Shown: piece by piece, positions 25,701 through 37,300 of the stretch
Layout: each line of letters opens with the position of its first letter
Numbering within the stretch: the stretch's first letter is position 1
DNA from: Candolleomyces eurysporus
Taxonomy: Eukaryota > Basidiomycota > Agaricomycetes > Agaricales > Psathyrellaceae
DNA: 64,000 bases
Reading direction: 5' to 3'
NCBI GenBank assembly: GCA_027579435.1
Contig: JANBPK010000709.1
Location: 253,184 to 317,183, forward strand
Made by a program: the position numbers and the translations under genes
The notes under the pieces: model-generated
The model's database searches: none
Told to the model about the DNA's origin: nothing
Seen by the model: only the letters and a program-made list of their open reading frames with translations

Positions 25701-26013
25701 GCATCCTGGTATCTTTCGTTGTGCTCACTTGCGTTTCCTTCTACTAGTCGCAACAACTGCAAATGTTGCCCATGTCCAATCCTAATGTGAACCCAGGGGC
25801 TACAGAGACACAGCAGATGCGTGTAGTGGCGCCAGTTGGTGTACGTCTATCGTTCCCTGTTATCCTTTATTATTACGGAAAAAAAACTGACAGTTTCTGC
25901 AGAGCAACGTCCGGCTACGTCTACGAATCGGCTTCACAGTCGATGGTCAAACTCATCAAGAACAGGTAGACTTCTCCGGCTTCCCGGCCGGTCTCACAGG
26001 AGGCGGCTCATAA
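22759..26013 (+). CDS. APL4: AP-1 adaptor complex gamma subunit (gamma-adaptin)
   Basis: Large subunit of the AP-1 clathrin adaptor, acting at the trans-Golgi network and endosomes. The ATG at 22759 begins a 25-nt first exon (MPTFYNLK), joined to [10 protein letters not shown] and [17 protein letters not shown]. The trunk is classic: [89 protein letters not shown]. The hinge has clathrin-type and acidic motifs ([24 protein letters not shown]), and the C-terminus is the GAE ear ([11 protein letters not shown]...[13 protein letters not shown]). About ten introns; the N at 22887 is in the third-exon-proximal intron and harmless. It runs toward the SF3B1 gene, 186 bp away. Confidence 0.95.
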
Positions 26014-26199
26014 TTGAGATATACCATTCGATGGGCTCTGTCTTCATATTTTTACCAATTTCCTTTTCCTCAGAACAGGCTAATAGATATCATATTGAAC
26101 ACAAGAGTGAGGTTGGAAAATACAGAGAAAAGTGAAAGCACTAAGTATTAGCGAGTACAAACGGGTTGGACTAAAGTACGCGAACCAGAGAAGAAGGAC

Positions 26200-29100
26200 C
26201 TAGATGAAAACCTGCAAGGGATGTCTGTCGTAGACGTTTTGACCCTCACTCAGCTCGCCAAGGTCAGGGAAGAAGGGTACAAGAGCATCGGAAGCGCCCA
26301 GATACAGGGCGTTATAAATGCGCCAGTACACCTCCCGGACCTTTCGGGCGGGATGGAAAAGTCCTTGGAGGGTGTAGCTCAGAAGCACACCGGGCCCGAG
26401 GGCCACACGCATCGCTTCAATAGCCTCCATCACAGCTCCGATAACGTGAGGCGACGTTTCGAAACAATTCGGCCAGACGAGGTTCATCAAATGCATCATC
26501 GAGTCTTCGCAACCCAATCCTGCGACGCCAAGAGCCAGATGCTTCACGATGGTGCTGGCTGTTTGTCGGTGGACGAGATCACGGTCGGTAAGAGCGTCCT
26601 CCAACATGGTGACGACGGAGTTGACGTAGAATGCGGATTGAGGACCGACATATTCAAAGACGAAGGAGAGCGCCTTCAAACAACCAGTTCGGACGTTCAA
26701 TTCGGCCGTTCGGTATTCGTTGAGGATGGCTGGAATACAGGTGAAAGCTAAAATAAGACAAGGATTAGCAAAGGACAATCTCATCAAACATAATTATAAC
26801 ACTCACGTCCGCAAGTTTCGGCGACGATAGCAATCGCAACTGTACTACACACTCGACTTTGACGTTCTTGCACACGAAGGTTGGTAAGAAGCACGGACAA
26901 GACATCTTGAGGACCCAAACTCTTCGCGATGTAACCAAACGAGTTGACAGCTGCTCGTCGGATACCCTTCTTGTGCGCCTTCAAAAGGTCCAGCAACTCG
27001 AAACAGATTCGCATCCACTCTCGAGCGGGCACAAATTCAGCACCACGATCGGCGATACGACCGATCAAGTTGATAGACGCTTCTTGCACCTTTTCGTGTC
27101 GATTCCTGAGAATGGGTGTCATTCGGGGCACTAAAGAGAAAGAGTGTGTCAGTGTATATTCAACTTTAAATTGACTGCAAGGATACTCACAAAGATCTTT
27201 GACTGGAGGATTCATCTGGGTCATACCAACGACGTTGGCAATAGCACCCTCTGCAGCGATGATGCTACCGAGCGTATCGGGGTATTCTTCACCGAGCTGT
27301 TCGAATAGGACGAGACCGAGCTTGCTGAGCAGTTGGTCTTCACCACACTGTTTGATAACAACGGCCAGGCGGGTTGTGAGATCGGCAGCCTGTTGGCGGA
27401 CCTTGGCGCTCTTGTTGTTCAAACGCCAGAGAATCGTGGAGACGATCTGCGTGAGGTAAGGCTTCACTCGAACACCGAGTGCGTTAACGACGGTTCCGAA
27501 TCCATCAAGCATAACCTGATCCTCCGTAGTCTGTTCTTGGAACGCGTAGATGATGCCGTCGATCAGCCTGACCTCGAGACGCTCGTCAATGTCAGAGGCG
27601 CCGAGCGTGGCCACCACTTTGGTTATCGTCTCCATCACCATCTTGCGGTAAGGTTCAGCTTCATCCTTGAGCTCGTTCACGACCCTCCCAACAATTTCCG
27701 ACACACCAGCCTTCTGTGCGAGTTCGACCGTGGTCTCAACGACCTGCCTGTAGTTGCGACGATCAAGCGCCATCCTGCGAACCCAGAATGCCTTGAAAAA
27801 GTCTGGGAGGATATCCTGCTTGATGTACTGAGCAGTAACACCCTCCGTCGCAGCGCATTGTTTGACGACTTTGAGAACGATCTTCTTCATCTCTTCGTCT
27901 GACGTCTGGAACTCTCGAATGAGAATGACAGTGACTTCTTTGGTATAGTAAGAAGCGTATTCTGGGTCCATGAGGGGGATGATGAAACCGATGGCTTTGA
28001 GGAACGCCGCGAGACCCTTGCCACGATGCAAACGGATACCAAGCCAGAGAGGCTTGAGGACGTTGTCGAAAGATTCGATACCGTATGGGGCGGATGCCTC
28101 GGCGAGAGCAGCAAGAGCCAACGCGGTCATCGTCCTGACCTTTTGTTGTTCATCGGACAATCCATGCGCAACGCAATCGACAAGGTTGCGGAGGTGAGGA
28201 AGAACAGCGCATCCCATCATAATCGCAATCTGTTGGACGATACGGATACCGGTATGTCTGGCTTGCCATGACTTCTTCGATCGGCAAACGGCCTTCAAGA
28301 AGGGAAGGAGGGATGGGATACCGAGTGCCGACGCGACGACGGAGAAGGCACGGGCCGTGGTGTTACGCACGTACTCGTCGGCGTGGTCAATATCCGGTCG
28401 CATTGTCGAGATCATGTGGGCGAGACCGGCAGCTTTGGAAAGGTTGGAGATAATTTCGCGACCTTCGACACGGGCGTAATAATCCTCATCGATGAGAAGG
28501 GGCTCGATAACGACGAGAATCTTGTGGACGTAGGGTCGGACGAGGTCATCGAGCTTGTAAAGCACTCGGTCAATGACCTTGACCAACAAATGCCGTTCTT
28601 GGTCTTCGAGGGTTCGCTCCATGAGCAAGGGAAGAATTTTGTCGAACAAAGGCCCGGCGCCAAATTCTCGAGCCTTGTCCGTAATTTGACGAAGGGCCGT
28701 TTTACGAACAGGAGGGGTTCCGTTCTTGATTTTCAGCAACAACCTCATAATCTTCCGCTCCTTCATCTCGTCCACCGATAATTCCGTCTCATCCTCCTCC
28801 TTCAAGATTTTGGCGAAGTACTGGGCATCCTCGGGTTTGAAGAAAGACAGGTTGCCGACACCTGGAATCTCCGTTGGAAGTTCCGGAGCGAGTCCTGCGG
28901 CAGCTGCAAGAGCAGCAGCATCCGAGCTTTCTTGGATGTGGAAGCCTTCGATCTGAGTCACCGACGGAGCCGCGAACTTTCGGGGAGCCATGGTCGCGTA
29001 CCCGGGTGGTGGAGTCACGATGGCGTATCCTTGGGTTGGGAGGAGAGCGTCAAGCTCCTCGTCGCTCAAATAACGGTTGTGCTTGTCCTCCTGCATGATA

Positions 29101-29760
29101 CCGGGGGCGTTCATGATGATGGGTTGCATAGGGGTGTCCTGGACGGCAGGTGCTTGGTCCCATCGAGATCGCTTGGGTGCGTCAGTCGCCGCAACTTCTG
29201 CAGGGGTAGCATCCCACCGGGAGCGACGCTTCTTGGGTGCCCCCTCTGTAGCATCTTCCTTCTTGTTGGGGTCCGCATTTTCGTCATTGGGCTCGGCCAC
29301 ANTCCCATCTTCGTTTCCGCTTGTTGGTGCCCGCCGCCGACGCCAGGTCCCTCGCAGCCTCGAGCTCCCGCTCAACGGCATCAAGCTCTGCAGCCGGAGG
29401 CGTCTTGTCGAGATCCATCTTCATCTTCTCATCCTCCCGCTCCTTCCTCTGCTTATCCTCAATCGCCCGTCTCACCCGCTGCTCCTCCTGCTCCAACCGC
29501 GTCAGTCGCATGGCCTCTTTGTACCCTCCCTCCTCGCTCTCGCCATCCGCACCCTGCTTGAACGCATCCGCGCTCTCAACAGCTACACGGCCAAAACGCC
29601 TGTTGTGGTAGTCCGACTGACGCGAGGCAATTTGACGCTTCGAGGCTGTCTCGGCGAAAGGGTCGACATTTTCCTCCTCTGCGAGATCGGCAAACTCTTG
29701 AAGGACTTCCCTTGGGGCTGTAAATGAGTCTACCAATCTGGGTGACCCTGGGGGAGACAT
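26200..29760 (-). CDS. HSH155: Splicing factor 3B subunit 1 (SF3B1/Hsh155/Prp10)
   Basis: Core U2 snRNP protein whose HEAT superhelix clamps the branch-site helix. The ATG at 29760 starts [20 protein letters not shown]. The N-terminal region holds the RWD/RWDQ motifs ([20 protein letters not shown]) that bind other splicing factors. The HEAT domain is nearly canonical: [38 protein letters not shown] (the segment carrying the human K700 hotspot lysine), [80 protein letters not shown]. The C-terminus ends DRHPLQVFI rather than the ELDYIL of animals. Two introns are clear near 26750-26810 and 27130-27190. The N at 29302 is a surplus base; without it the text reads [12 protein letters not shown]. 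Confidence 0.96.
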
Positions 29761-31026
29761 TATACCTGCTTTTAAAAGGGGGAAGAGGAGAAAAAGAAAA
29801 AGAAGAAATAAAGGGCGAACTGGATGATGGTTGGCGGGAAGAAGTGTGCCCGCCTGTCGATGACTAGACTATTCCATTACTTTCCCACGGCGTCCCAAGG
29901 CTTTGACAAACATGCTGCAACAACGAAATTCAGGTCAAAATCGAGTGCTGAAAACTTTTTCCCCTTTGTCGCTTTTCATAGTGAGTGTCGCCTGTCCTTC
30001 CCTTTCTCTCTGATGATTTCGCTGCCGCCCCAGTCGTAGCCTTGGGCTTTGACGATTGGCTGAGCAACTTACCAAACTCCTTTCGCACCTCTGACTCCTT
30101 TTCTTCGACCGTTCATTGTGACTGGTTCTGACCTCACTTTCTACAGAAAGCCACTCGCATACGATATGATTCATGAACTGTGAGTCTACCTTCCACAGCC
30201 CCCTCCATATGATGTGTACAAAACCCATTCCGAAGCCTTCGGGCGTTGGGGAAAAACCTACGCAAAAAACTAAGAACAGCCATCTGATCCTTCCCTGTCA
30301 CCCCCCTGCTCGACATATCGCTAACGAATCGCTCTCCCAGGTTCCCGTTCTAGTTCTATTACCCTGTTTACACCTGTTTTATGCTCGAGAGATGACAATG
30401 GGTAAAAACTGCATTGCAAAAGACACGAAAAAGAAACACGATAGCGATAAGGATATAAATACAGTTACTACACTATACTAAAGTGTATGACGACGATTCA
30501 TTGATTCGAGATCGACACAAGAGAGAGAGAAAGAAGAGGTGTCCATACATATAGTAAGTAGGTCATCGTGACTGGAGCTGCTACACGGACAAGCGTGACG
30601 GGAGAGACAAGAAATAGTCGGCAAGCGACTCGAGACAAGAAGCAAAAGGAAGTAACATAAAATCATTAGCACTAGATGCTAGGACTAGATCAACCAAGCC
30701 CACGCGATACACAACCACCACGACCACTGACGAGAGGTTCTGGGATGAAGAAAGAGAAAAGACAAAGAACTGAATGCGGCAAGAACATGGACGACGACGA
30801 CAAAGAGAAGAGGACGTGAAATCATAGAATGGAGAGGCAAACATCAGACGAGAGAGATGCAAGAGACAGAGAGAGGCAGACAGACAGATAGGCAAAAAAN
30901 GAATCGTAAAAGGCATCACAAAAAGCAGGGGAGGAAAGGCTACGCGGAGGAGGAGAACGAGGAGGGCGGGAAATGGAGGGCCATAGAAAAAATGAAGAGC
31001 GAAAGACGAAGAATAGAGCACCAAAA
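29761..31026. other. Intergenic: SF3B1 5' region and forkhead 3' region
   Basis: About 1.27 kb. The part next to 31026 is very purine-rich on the plus strand (pyrimidine-rich on the transcribed minus strand) with agagagagagaaag and repeated gacgac-type runs; it probably is the forkhead 3' UTR. It contains an N at 30900 next to an A run. The part next to 29761 should hold the SF3B1 promoter. An open frame at 30581-31039 (minus) is hydrophobic only because of the pyrimidine bias. I see no gene. Confidence 0.45.
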
Positions 31027-34000
31027 TCACCAATACCACTTCTTGCCCGGGCTACTCCACGGGTCGACCCCAGGACTATCATACAACAACGAGCTCCTCT
31101 TTCCAAAAATCCCAACCGGACTATCCCCGAGCAGAGGACGACTCAACTCTTCGTCCAAAAGGACGCGAGGGTCGTGAGGATCGTAGATATCTCTTGAACG
31201 GGGTGTCCGGAATGGCGACAATCCAGTTCGGAAAGGCGAATCAAACAGACCTTTCTTTGGCGTCACGGGAGGACCCAGCAACGCTGAACTAGATGACCCG
31301 GCGACGGCGGCACTACTGCTGCCACCCGCCTTACTACGCGGTGTGCGCATATGGTCAGACTCCATCGAATCAGACTCGAGAGCTAAACTACTCAAGAGCC
31401 TGCCCGCCCCTGATTGGAAAATAACAGGAGGAGGGTCGAGGTTGGATTTATAGTGAGCGAGGCTCGCGGATGGGCTCATGGTCAAGCCCTTGTGAGATAT
31501 GGGGGTTCGCGTAGAGTCAAGTTGCACACGTTGTGGAGGCGTAGCAGGAAGCACAGCTGTTGACTTGACAGGCGTTTTGGGTCGCTCGATCGCAGCACGA
31601 AGCGAGAGGGGCTGCAACTCGGTTACGTTCGCACCGCTAGAGCGCGGCAACGTCGGCGTCGGAGACGCAGGGGCAGCCGGGTACAAGCCCTACGCAAATA
31701 AATTAGTGCTCGGCTCCCAACCAATCTGGTATATGAACTAACCTTTCGGTTGACTGACTTGCCCTTGCCCTTGGTGTGGTGAGCCTCGAATTCGTCCTCG
31801 TCGTCGGTCATTGCGTCGAAGTTGATCAACTCAATGCTGGGCGCCAACAAACTGGCAGTTCGCGGAGACTCTCCCCAGAATTGCACAGGCCCCAGTAATG
31901 AACTGTTGAAAACGCTATCGTCTTCATTGTATGTTGACGATGTGACGCCCTTGTCGGCGTCCGCTTCGTTATCAACGCCCGCGATAACCACATTTGACTT
32001 CGGCTTGACGACATCCTTTCTATTCTCAGCTGTACTGTCATCAATGAATTCAATGTCCATATCGCTGGTCGCGGGAGCAGAAGATGGTGGAGTTGTCGAT
32101 GAACTCCGATTGGGAGTGAGTTCTGGGACAGATGCCATTGACGAAATAGCTGAAGATGATCCAGAGGTCTCCGATGCGGTCTTCTCGATGGTGTGTGGTG
32201 GGGACAGCGGTGGGGATTCTTCTGCGGTAGAAGCAGGTCGTGATGGTGCTGGGGGATGGAGTACACGCGCCGCTCGCAGAGCGGCATCAGGAGGTAGTGG
32301 AGGGAAAATTATTTCAGCGGGGAGGACCTGGTGCTGAGGTTGAGAGAGACAGGTTTCATAATACGGCTGATGTGTTGGACGAGGGAAGTAGGGTTGAAGG
32401 TAAGGTTGCTGCGGCCCCATTACGGGGACCGGTGCGGACATTTGAGGGGGCGCGGGGTGCATGGAACTGGAGGCATAGTGGGAGTCTTTTCTCGCCTTCT
32501 TCGATTTCCGGCTCTCATTGCCCGAGTCCTCGATTTCAGGGCGCTTGCGGGCGTTGGCTTTCTTCGCCTTCTCTTTCTGCTGGAGCATGATATCCTTGCA
32601 CAGGTGTTTTCTGAATCCTCCGCCCTTGAAGCATTCTAGGTCCTCGTCAAAAATCGCCCATAGCGTCCGGCCGATAGACCGGTCTCGGGGAACCTTGCGA
32701 AAGCACGCAGTCGTGCTCAAGACATGTCGTATACTGTTCATCCACGTCGTCTCACCACGTTTGTAATGAGGATAAACGATCGTAATCCAGTCGTAAATTT
32801 CTTGCAGGGTGAGCCGATGCTCTATAGACGAAAGAATGGCCTGTCCCACGAGTGCAGCGTAAGAGAGATCTGGCTTTGTGTGTGAATACGGTCCAGGCGG
32901 TAGCTTGTATGGCAGCTTATCATACTGGTCCTCTGGGGGGGAGAGGCTCCATGGGCCCAGGGGAGGAAACCTGGTGGAGGACACGGGGAACGGGGGAAGA
33001 AGGCGGCGGAGAAGAGGAGGCGGGTAGTGGAGAAGACGGCGGCAATGGTGACGGCATCGCGAGCTTTGCTATCGACTTTTGCGTGGGTGTGGGTGTGGCC
33101 GCCGCCTGTGGCTGGGACTTGTGGGGTGTTACTGGGGGAGGGACGGTCGCTGGGTCTGTCGCAGCGGAGGACACGGGGACATAGTGGGGGNTAAGTCATG
33201 TACGGGGGATACGCGTAGAAGGGTGGTAGAGGAAGCATTTGTTGACTCAGGGTGCGCGTGGGAGTGGGTGTCTCAGTTTTACAAGTCGTGTCCTATTTTC
33301 TAAGTGAGCCTCTATCTCAAAGCAGAAAAGTCTGATAAAATACCTTTCGATGCTGGGAATTCGCATTGTCCATCGTATGCTCTCGGTAGTACTTATTTTT
33401 CTGCGGGGTCACAGGAGCAGCAGCCATTGTCTACCCCCCGTCCATCAGTTATTTTGTCTCGACGCGTCAAACACGTCTACGCACCTCTGTAGACGCACTG
33501 GCACGTCCTGAACCGCTCGACTCGGCGGGCGGCAGGGGTTCATCGCGTGAATACATAAAGGAATCCAGGCTGACTGCGCTCTGCGACGTGTTGCTGGGTG
33601 AGGGCGACGCTGGCGGGGCGAACGACTTGCTGTTCACGCGCCCTCGCTCCCGTTTGCTCTTCCTCTCCCTCCTGCTCTGTCTCTGCCGCTCGATGACCAT
33701 CTCCATGTTATCCATCGGTCGGTGCAGGAGGTGGCCACTGTCCGAGTGCTCCGACTTGACTGGGGTGGTGGGCGGCGTCGTTTCTCGCATAGAATGTGAG
33801 CTGGCACGGGATAGGGAACGCGACATCGAGAAGGACGAGCTCGAGGAACGCGTGCCCTGGCGTAAATCGGAGCTTGACCTGGACCGGTATCCTGCTGAGC
33901 TGAGGTCGGCGACGCGTGAGGACAGGGAGTCGTTGGTGGTCAAAAATTGTCGCATCTGGAGACTGCGCTGGTTGAGGTCTTCACGAGTCATTCCCATGGA

Positions 34001-34042
34001 CTGGAGGAGCTGGGAGATGGGGGAGGCATGGGGGTCGGCCAT
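31027..34042 (-). CDS. Forkhead (winged-helix) transcription factor
   Basis: Nuclear DNA-binding regulator; fungal forkhead factors often drive cell-cycle genes. I join several exons. The first is MADPHASPISQLLQSMGMTR (ATG 34042) to SGRASASTE; a phase-0 intron leads to TMAAAPVTPQKNKYYREHTM, and another leads to TPTPTRTLSQQMLPLPPFYA. A Pro/Ser linker is followed by a 52-nt intron (GTGTCC...CCCCAG) and then the forkhead domain: KPDLSYAALVGQAILSSIEH, RLTLQEIYDWITIVYPHYKR, TTWMNSIRHVLSTTACFRKV, LWAIFDEDLECF. A basic patch (RKSKKARK) and a Ser/Pro-rich region follow. The conserved tail reads LFDSPFRTGLSPFRTPRSRD, RVLLDEELSRPL, LLYDSPG. The N at 33191 is a surplus base; skipping it reads YMTYPHYVPVSS. 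The helix-3 Asn of the usual NSIRHNLS is Val here. Confidence 0.88.
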
Positions 34043-34375
34043 ATGGAGGGTGGGGGGAGAGGACAAGAATGGAGCAAGGCTTCAACGGGCTGGCTGGCGG
34101 TGTCTGAGAACGCCTTCCCAATCAGGAAGGCACAGTGAATTGCAAAGGTCGACAAGAGAAACGGTATCGCAGGAAAGCAGGACACAATTCTAGAGAAAAC
34201 GAAGAAAAAAGGAGAGACGAGCCAGCCAGGCGCACTCACAGCTGGTGGAAAAACACCAGCAAGCCTGGGGTCTCTGTGCAAACACAACGCTTCAACTCCG
34301 ACCATCAAATATCATGTCATTGTCGCCACGCCCAGCATCTTATTCACCATTCATCCTATACAAAGTACATCCACG
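34043..34375. other. Intergenic: forkhead promoter and ligase IV 3' region
   Basis: About 330 bp between two minus-strand genes. It should hold the forkhead promoter. Nothing distinctive was seen. Confidence 0.4.
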
Positions 34376-37300
34376 CTACAAGTACAGCTTCATGGAGCAA
34401 ATTCTGGTGGCCAGCTCATGATCAGCAACGCCCACACTGAGTTTCATCCACGTACCATCTTCATCAAGGAGCGTCCCCTCATCGAGGCACGCCTCAATAT
34501 ACTCTGAAATAACAAACTGCCTCCGCTTCGGTCTGCGAATCGCGGTCAATCACAATGTCTTCCCAATCTCGACGAAATCACTCACTTTGACGTGCGTTTC
34601 ATGAGTTCCAGTCGGCGACTCCCATCCCGTTTGTCAATCACAACATGCGTCAGCTTGGGTTCATCCAAATCAACAATCTTGCCTCCATTCTCCGTGATAA
34701 GTTTGGCAACTTGCGCGAAACTACTCCCGGTATATGAGCAGTCCCTTCCCCTTCTCCAAGCAATAGAGTAACGGACCTTTTCTCTATCTCCTTCTCAAGT
34801 TTGCTGCGAACAGACATTCCATGATTTCTAGCGTTGTCGGGCGAGTCCAGATAGAAGCATCTGCGACCAAAATTGAGGGTCTGCGGCCATGATTGCGCAG
34901 GGAAAATACGTACAAATGTCTAAAGATAACGTCTGGGTCATAGGACATCGCATCGTCCGTCTCCCCCATCTTGACATCCCCATCCTCGTCCGGGTTAATC
35001 TAACACCAAACAAAAAGCAGTCAGACCAAAAGTCAATCAAGAAGGGTAGCACATTCAATCATCACCTTGTCATCGTCCTCTGATAGCGTTGATGTTGATG
35101 CAACGGAGTCCTCAGCGGGCTCATCTTTAACCTTGAACCAATCGTCAAGATCAGGTTCTTCCGGTTCGGCCACGTCCTCATTGTCAGAGTCGTTTTCCGT
35201 CTCCGAGTCTTCAGGGAACAATCGCGGAATGGTCTCCTCGACATCCTCCTTCTTCACCTTGAACCACTCAGACAGGGGCCCGTTATCTTCATCCGTCTCC
35301 TCGACTTTCGGGGTAACATCCTTCCCGTCATCATCGCTTAAAGCCCGTGGCGCTGGTCCAGCTGACCGGGGCGCCTCTTCTTCCTCGTCCTCAGTACCAT
35401 CATCGCTCTCGTCATTATAAGCATCTGTATTCATACGACCATCAGTTGCATGGAAGAAATATCTGTGGATACGAGGGTCAACGAGGATCAAGATATGATA
35501 GATACACTCAAAATGATCCACCCACTTCTTCCGTAATGGCACTTTTTGTCCAAGTTTAACCGAGTCCGTTATCCATGCAGGCTTGATAACATCGTGAATC
35601 CCTTTGTCAATGGACAATTTCAGATCGTACGCTATCCGGGTGAGAGAACAGGTTGCAAAAAAGAGCGATTAGCAACCGGTGAGAGGACTGGCGGAGATGA
35701 ACTCACGCGTTACGGTACCGCCATACACAATGTACAAATTGGGTTGATTGGTGGCGATCTGAGCGCAGCTTCCCCCGTTTGAATGAACTCTATAAGTGAG
35801 AAGTTAGAAACAGAGGCTCGATTGAGAAGTTTCAACGGAGGGCAACGCACTGTTTCATCAACTCCTTTTTGTCCTGATCACCTGTCCTGGACTTTGGATC
35901 CGACATAACCACTTTGCCGCTGTCAATAACGTGCGTTTAGCGGGGACCAAACGGACGGGAGGACTCACCGAACTTCATACCCTCAAAGATGTCACTGGTG
36001 ACGGCAACCTTTCTAAGATTTGGTCCTTGGTATTCGGGGAGCATTGTGGGCTGGGTGAGAAATTCAATATGAAGCGGCGTCTCCTATGTGTTTTAGATTC
36101 TCACCTTCTTAGTAGTCGTTGTCTTCCGCTTCTTCGACGATATCCTGCGACAAATTTATCAGAGAGAAGAACAGCAAAGCGGGTATCAGGTCGTACCCCG
36201 TATCACTATCCATCTTCCGTTTCTTCTCCGACCTCAAACTCTCCAATACACCTTCATGGCGTTAGTTCTCGTACGGCAGCTAAATGAATTGAGCACAAAC
36301 CAGATGCCGTCATACAATCCGCAACGGAGAGGTCGTCTCGAATTGACATTGCTCTCGGGAACCGCATTGTGAAGCCCATGTGGTATTGGTCTATGCAGCA
36401 GAGCGTGAGCCTGTGTACCGAACAACAGTGATTTCATTCTTACCTGAGGGAACGATCTCAGCCGCCTTGATTTTCAGAATGAATGAACTATAATAAGATG
36501 AATCTCAGACGCCGTGACATTGACGGCACAAGGAAGACAGCGCTTACTCTTCAGGCTCCAGATACACATCCCCTTTATCCTCTTGACCTCTCTTCGCTAT
36601 TAGCAGGAAATCAGGGGGGTTTTTAGGGTCCCATTGTTTCCACGGCTTGTTTCTGATCCATATGAAATCGGCAAAAGACAGACCAGAACCTATGCGAACA
36701 AATGTGCTATACCTACGCATGATAACATCAGCCTCTATTATTAGTGAGATGGGCGGTAGACTGACTTGGGTTCTTCATCGTCGTCTATTCGACGATCTTC
36801 CATGACGGCGCAGATGAGCCTCGATACACCACCGCCTCGTTTTCCACTCCCCCAGGCTCCACCTACATAGATCTGTCAAACACACTTCGGCGGGAAACCA
36901 CGTGAACAGCCTTACCAACGACAAGGACATCCATAGTCTCTCCCAAGTTGTCCTACAAAGGAGATAAAAATTCGGGGTCACGCGTAGCCGCCGAAGTATC
37001 AAGTTGGACTTACCATGTACTCTGGCTTCACCTGTTTCGATAAAGAGTGTCAATAACGGCCACTCGAAGATAATGCCACAGGAACCAATACCTTAATCCA
37101 GTCGGAATTCCTTCCATTCAAGACGTATTTCGAAAGGGGATGCTTGATGACTAGACCTTCTCCACGCGCTTCCATTACCTGGTCCATTTTATCTCGTATA
37201 TCTTGCGCTGTCTTTCCTCGATATTCCGTGACATACTCAATACGGCCGGTTATCTCCTTCACACAATGCTTCATGTTCTTCTTGCGGAAGCTAGTCGACC

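Noticed and set aside
30581..31039. Hydrophobic 152-codon minus-strand frame, looks like a membrane protein
   Set aside because: The hydrophobicity comes from a pyrimidine-rich 3' region; it contains an N beside an A run and overlaps the forkhead stop region.
32930..32990. Apparent frameshift at a run of seven G in the forkhead gene
   Set aside because: A 52-nt intron with GT and AG ends and phase 1 explains the frame change without an error.
33467..34042. Ser-rich frame as an independent gene upstream of the forkhead gene
   Set aside because: A phase-0 intron joins it to the next exon, so I treat it as the first forkhead exon.
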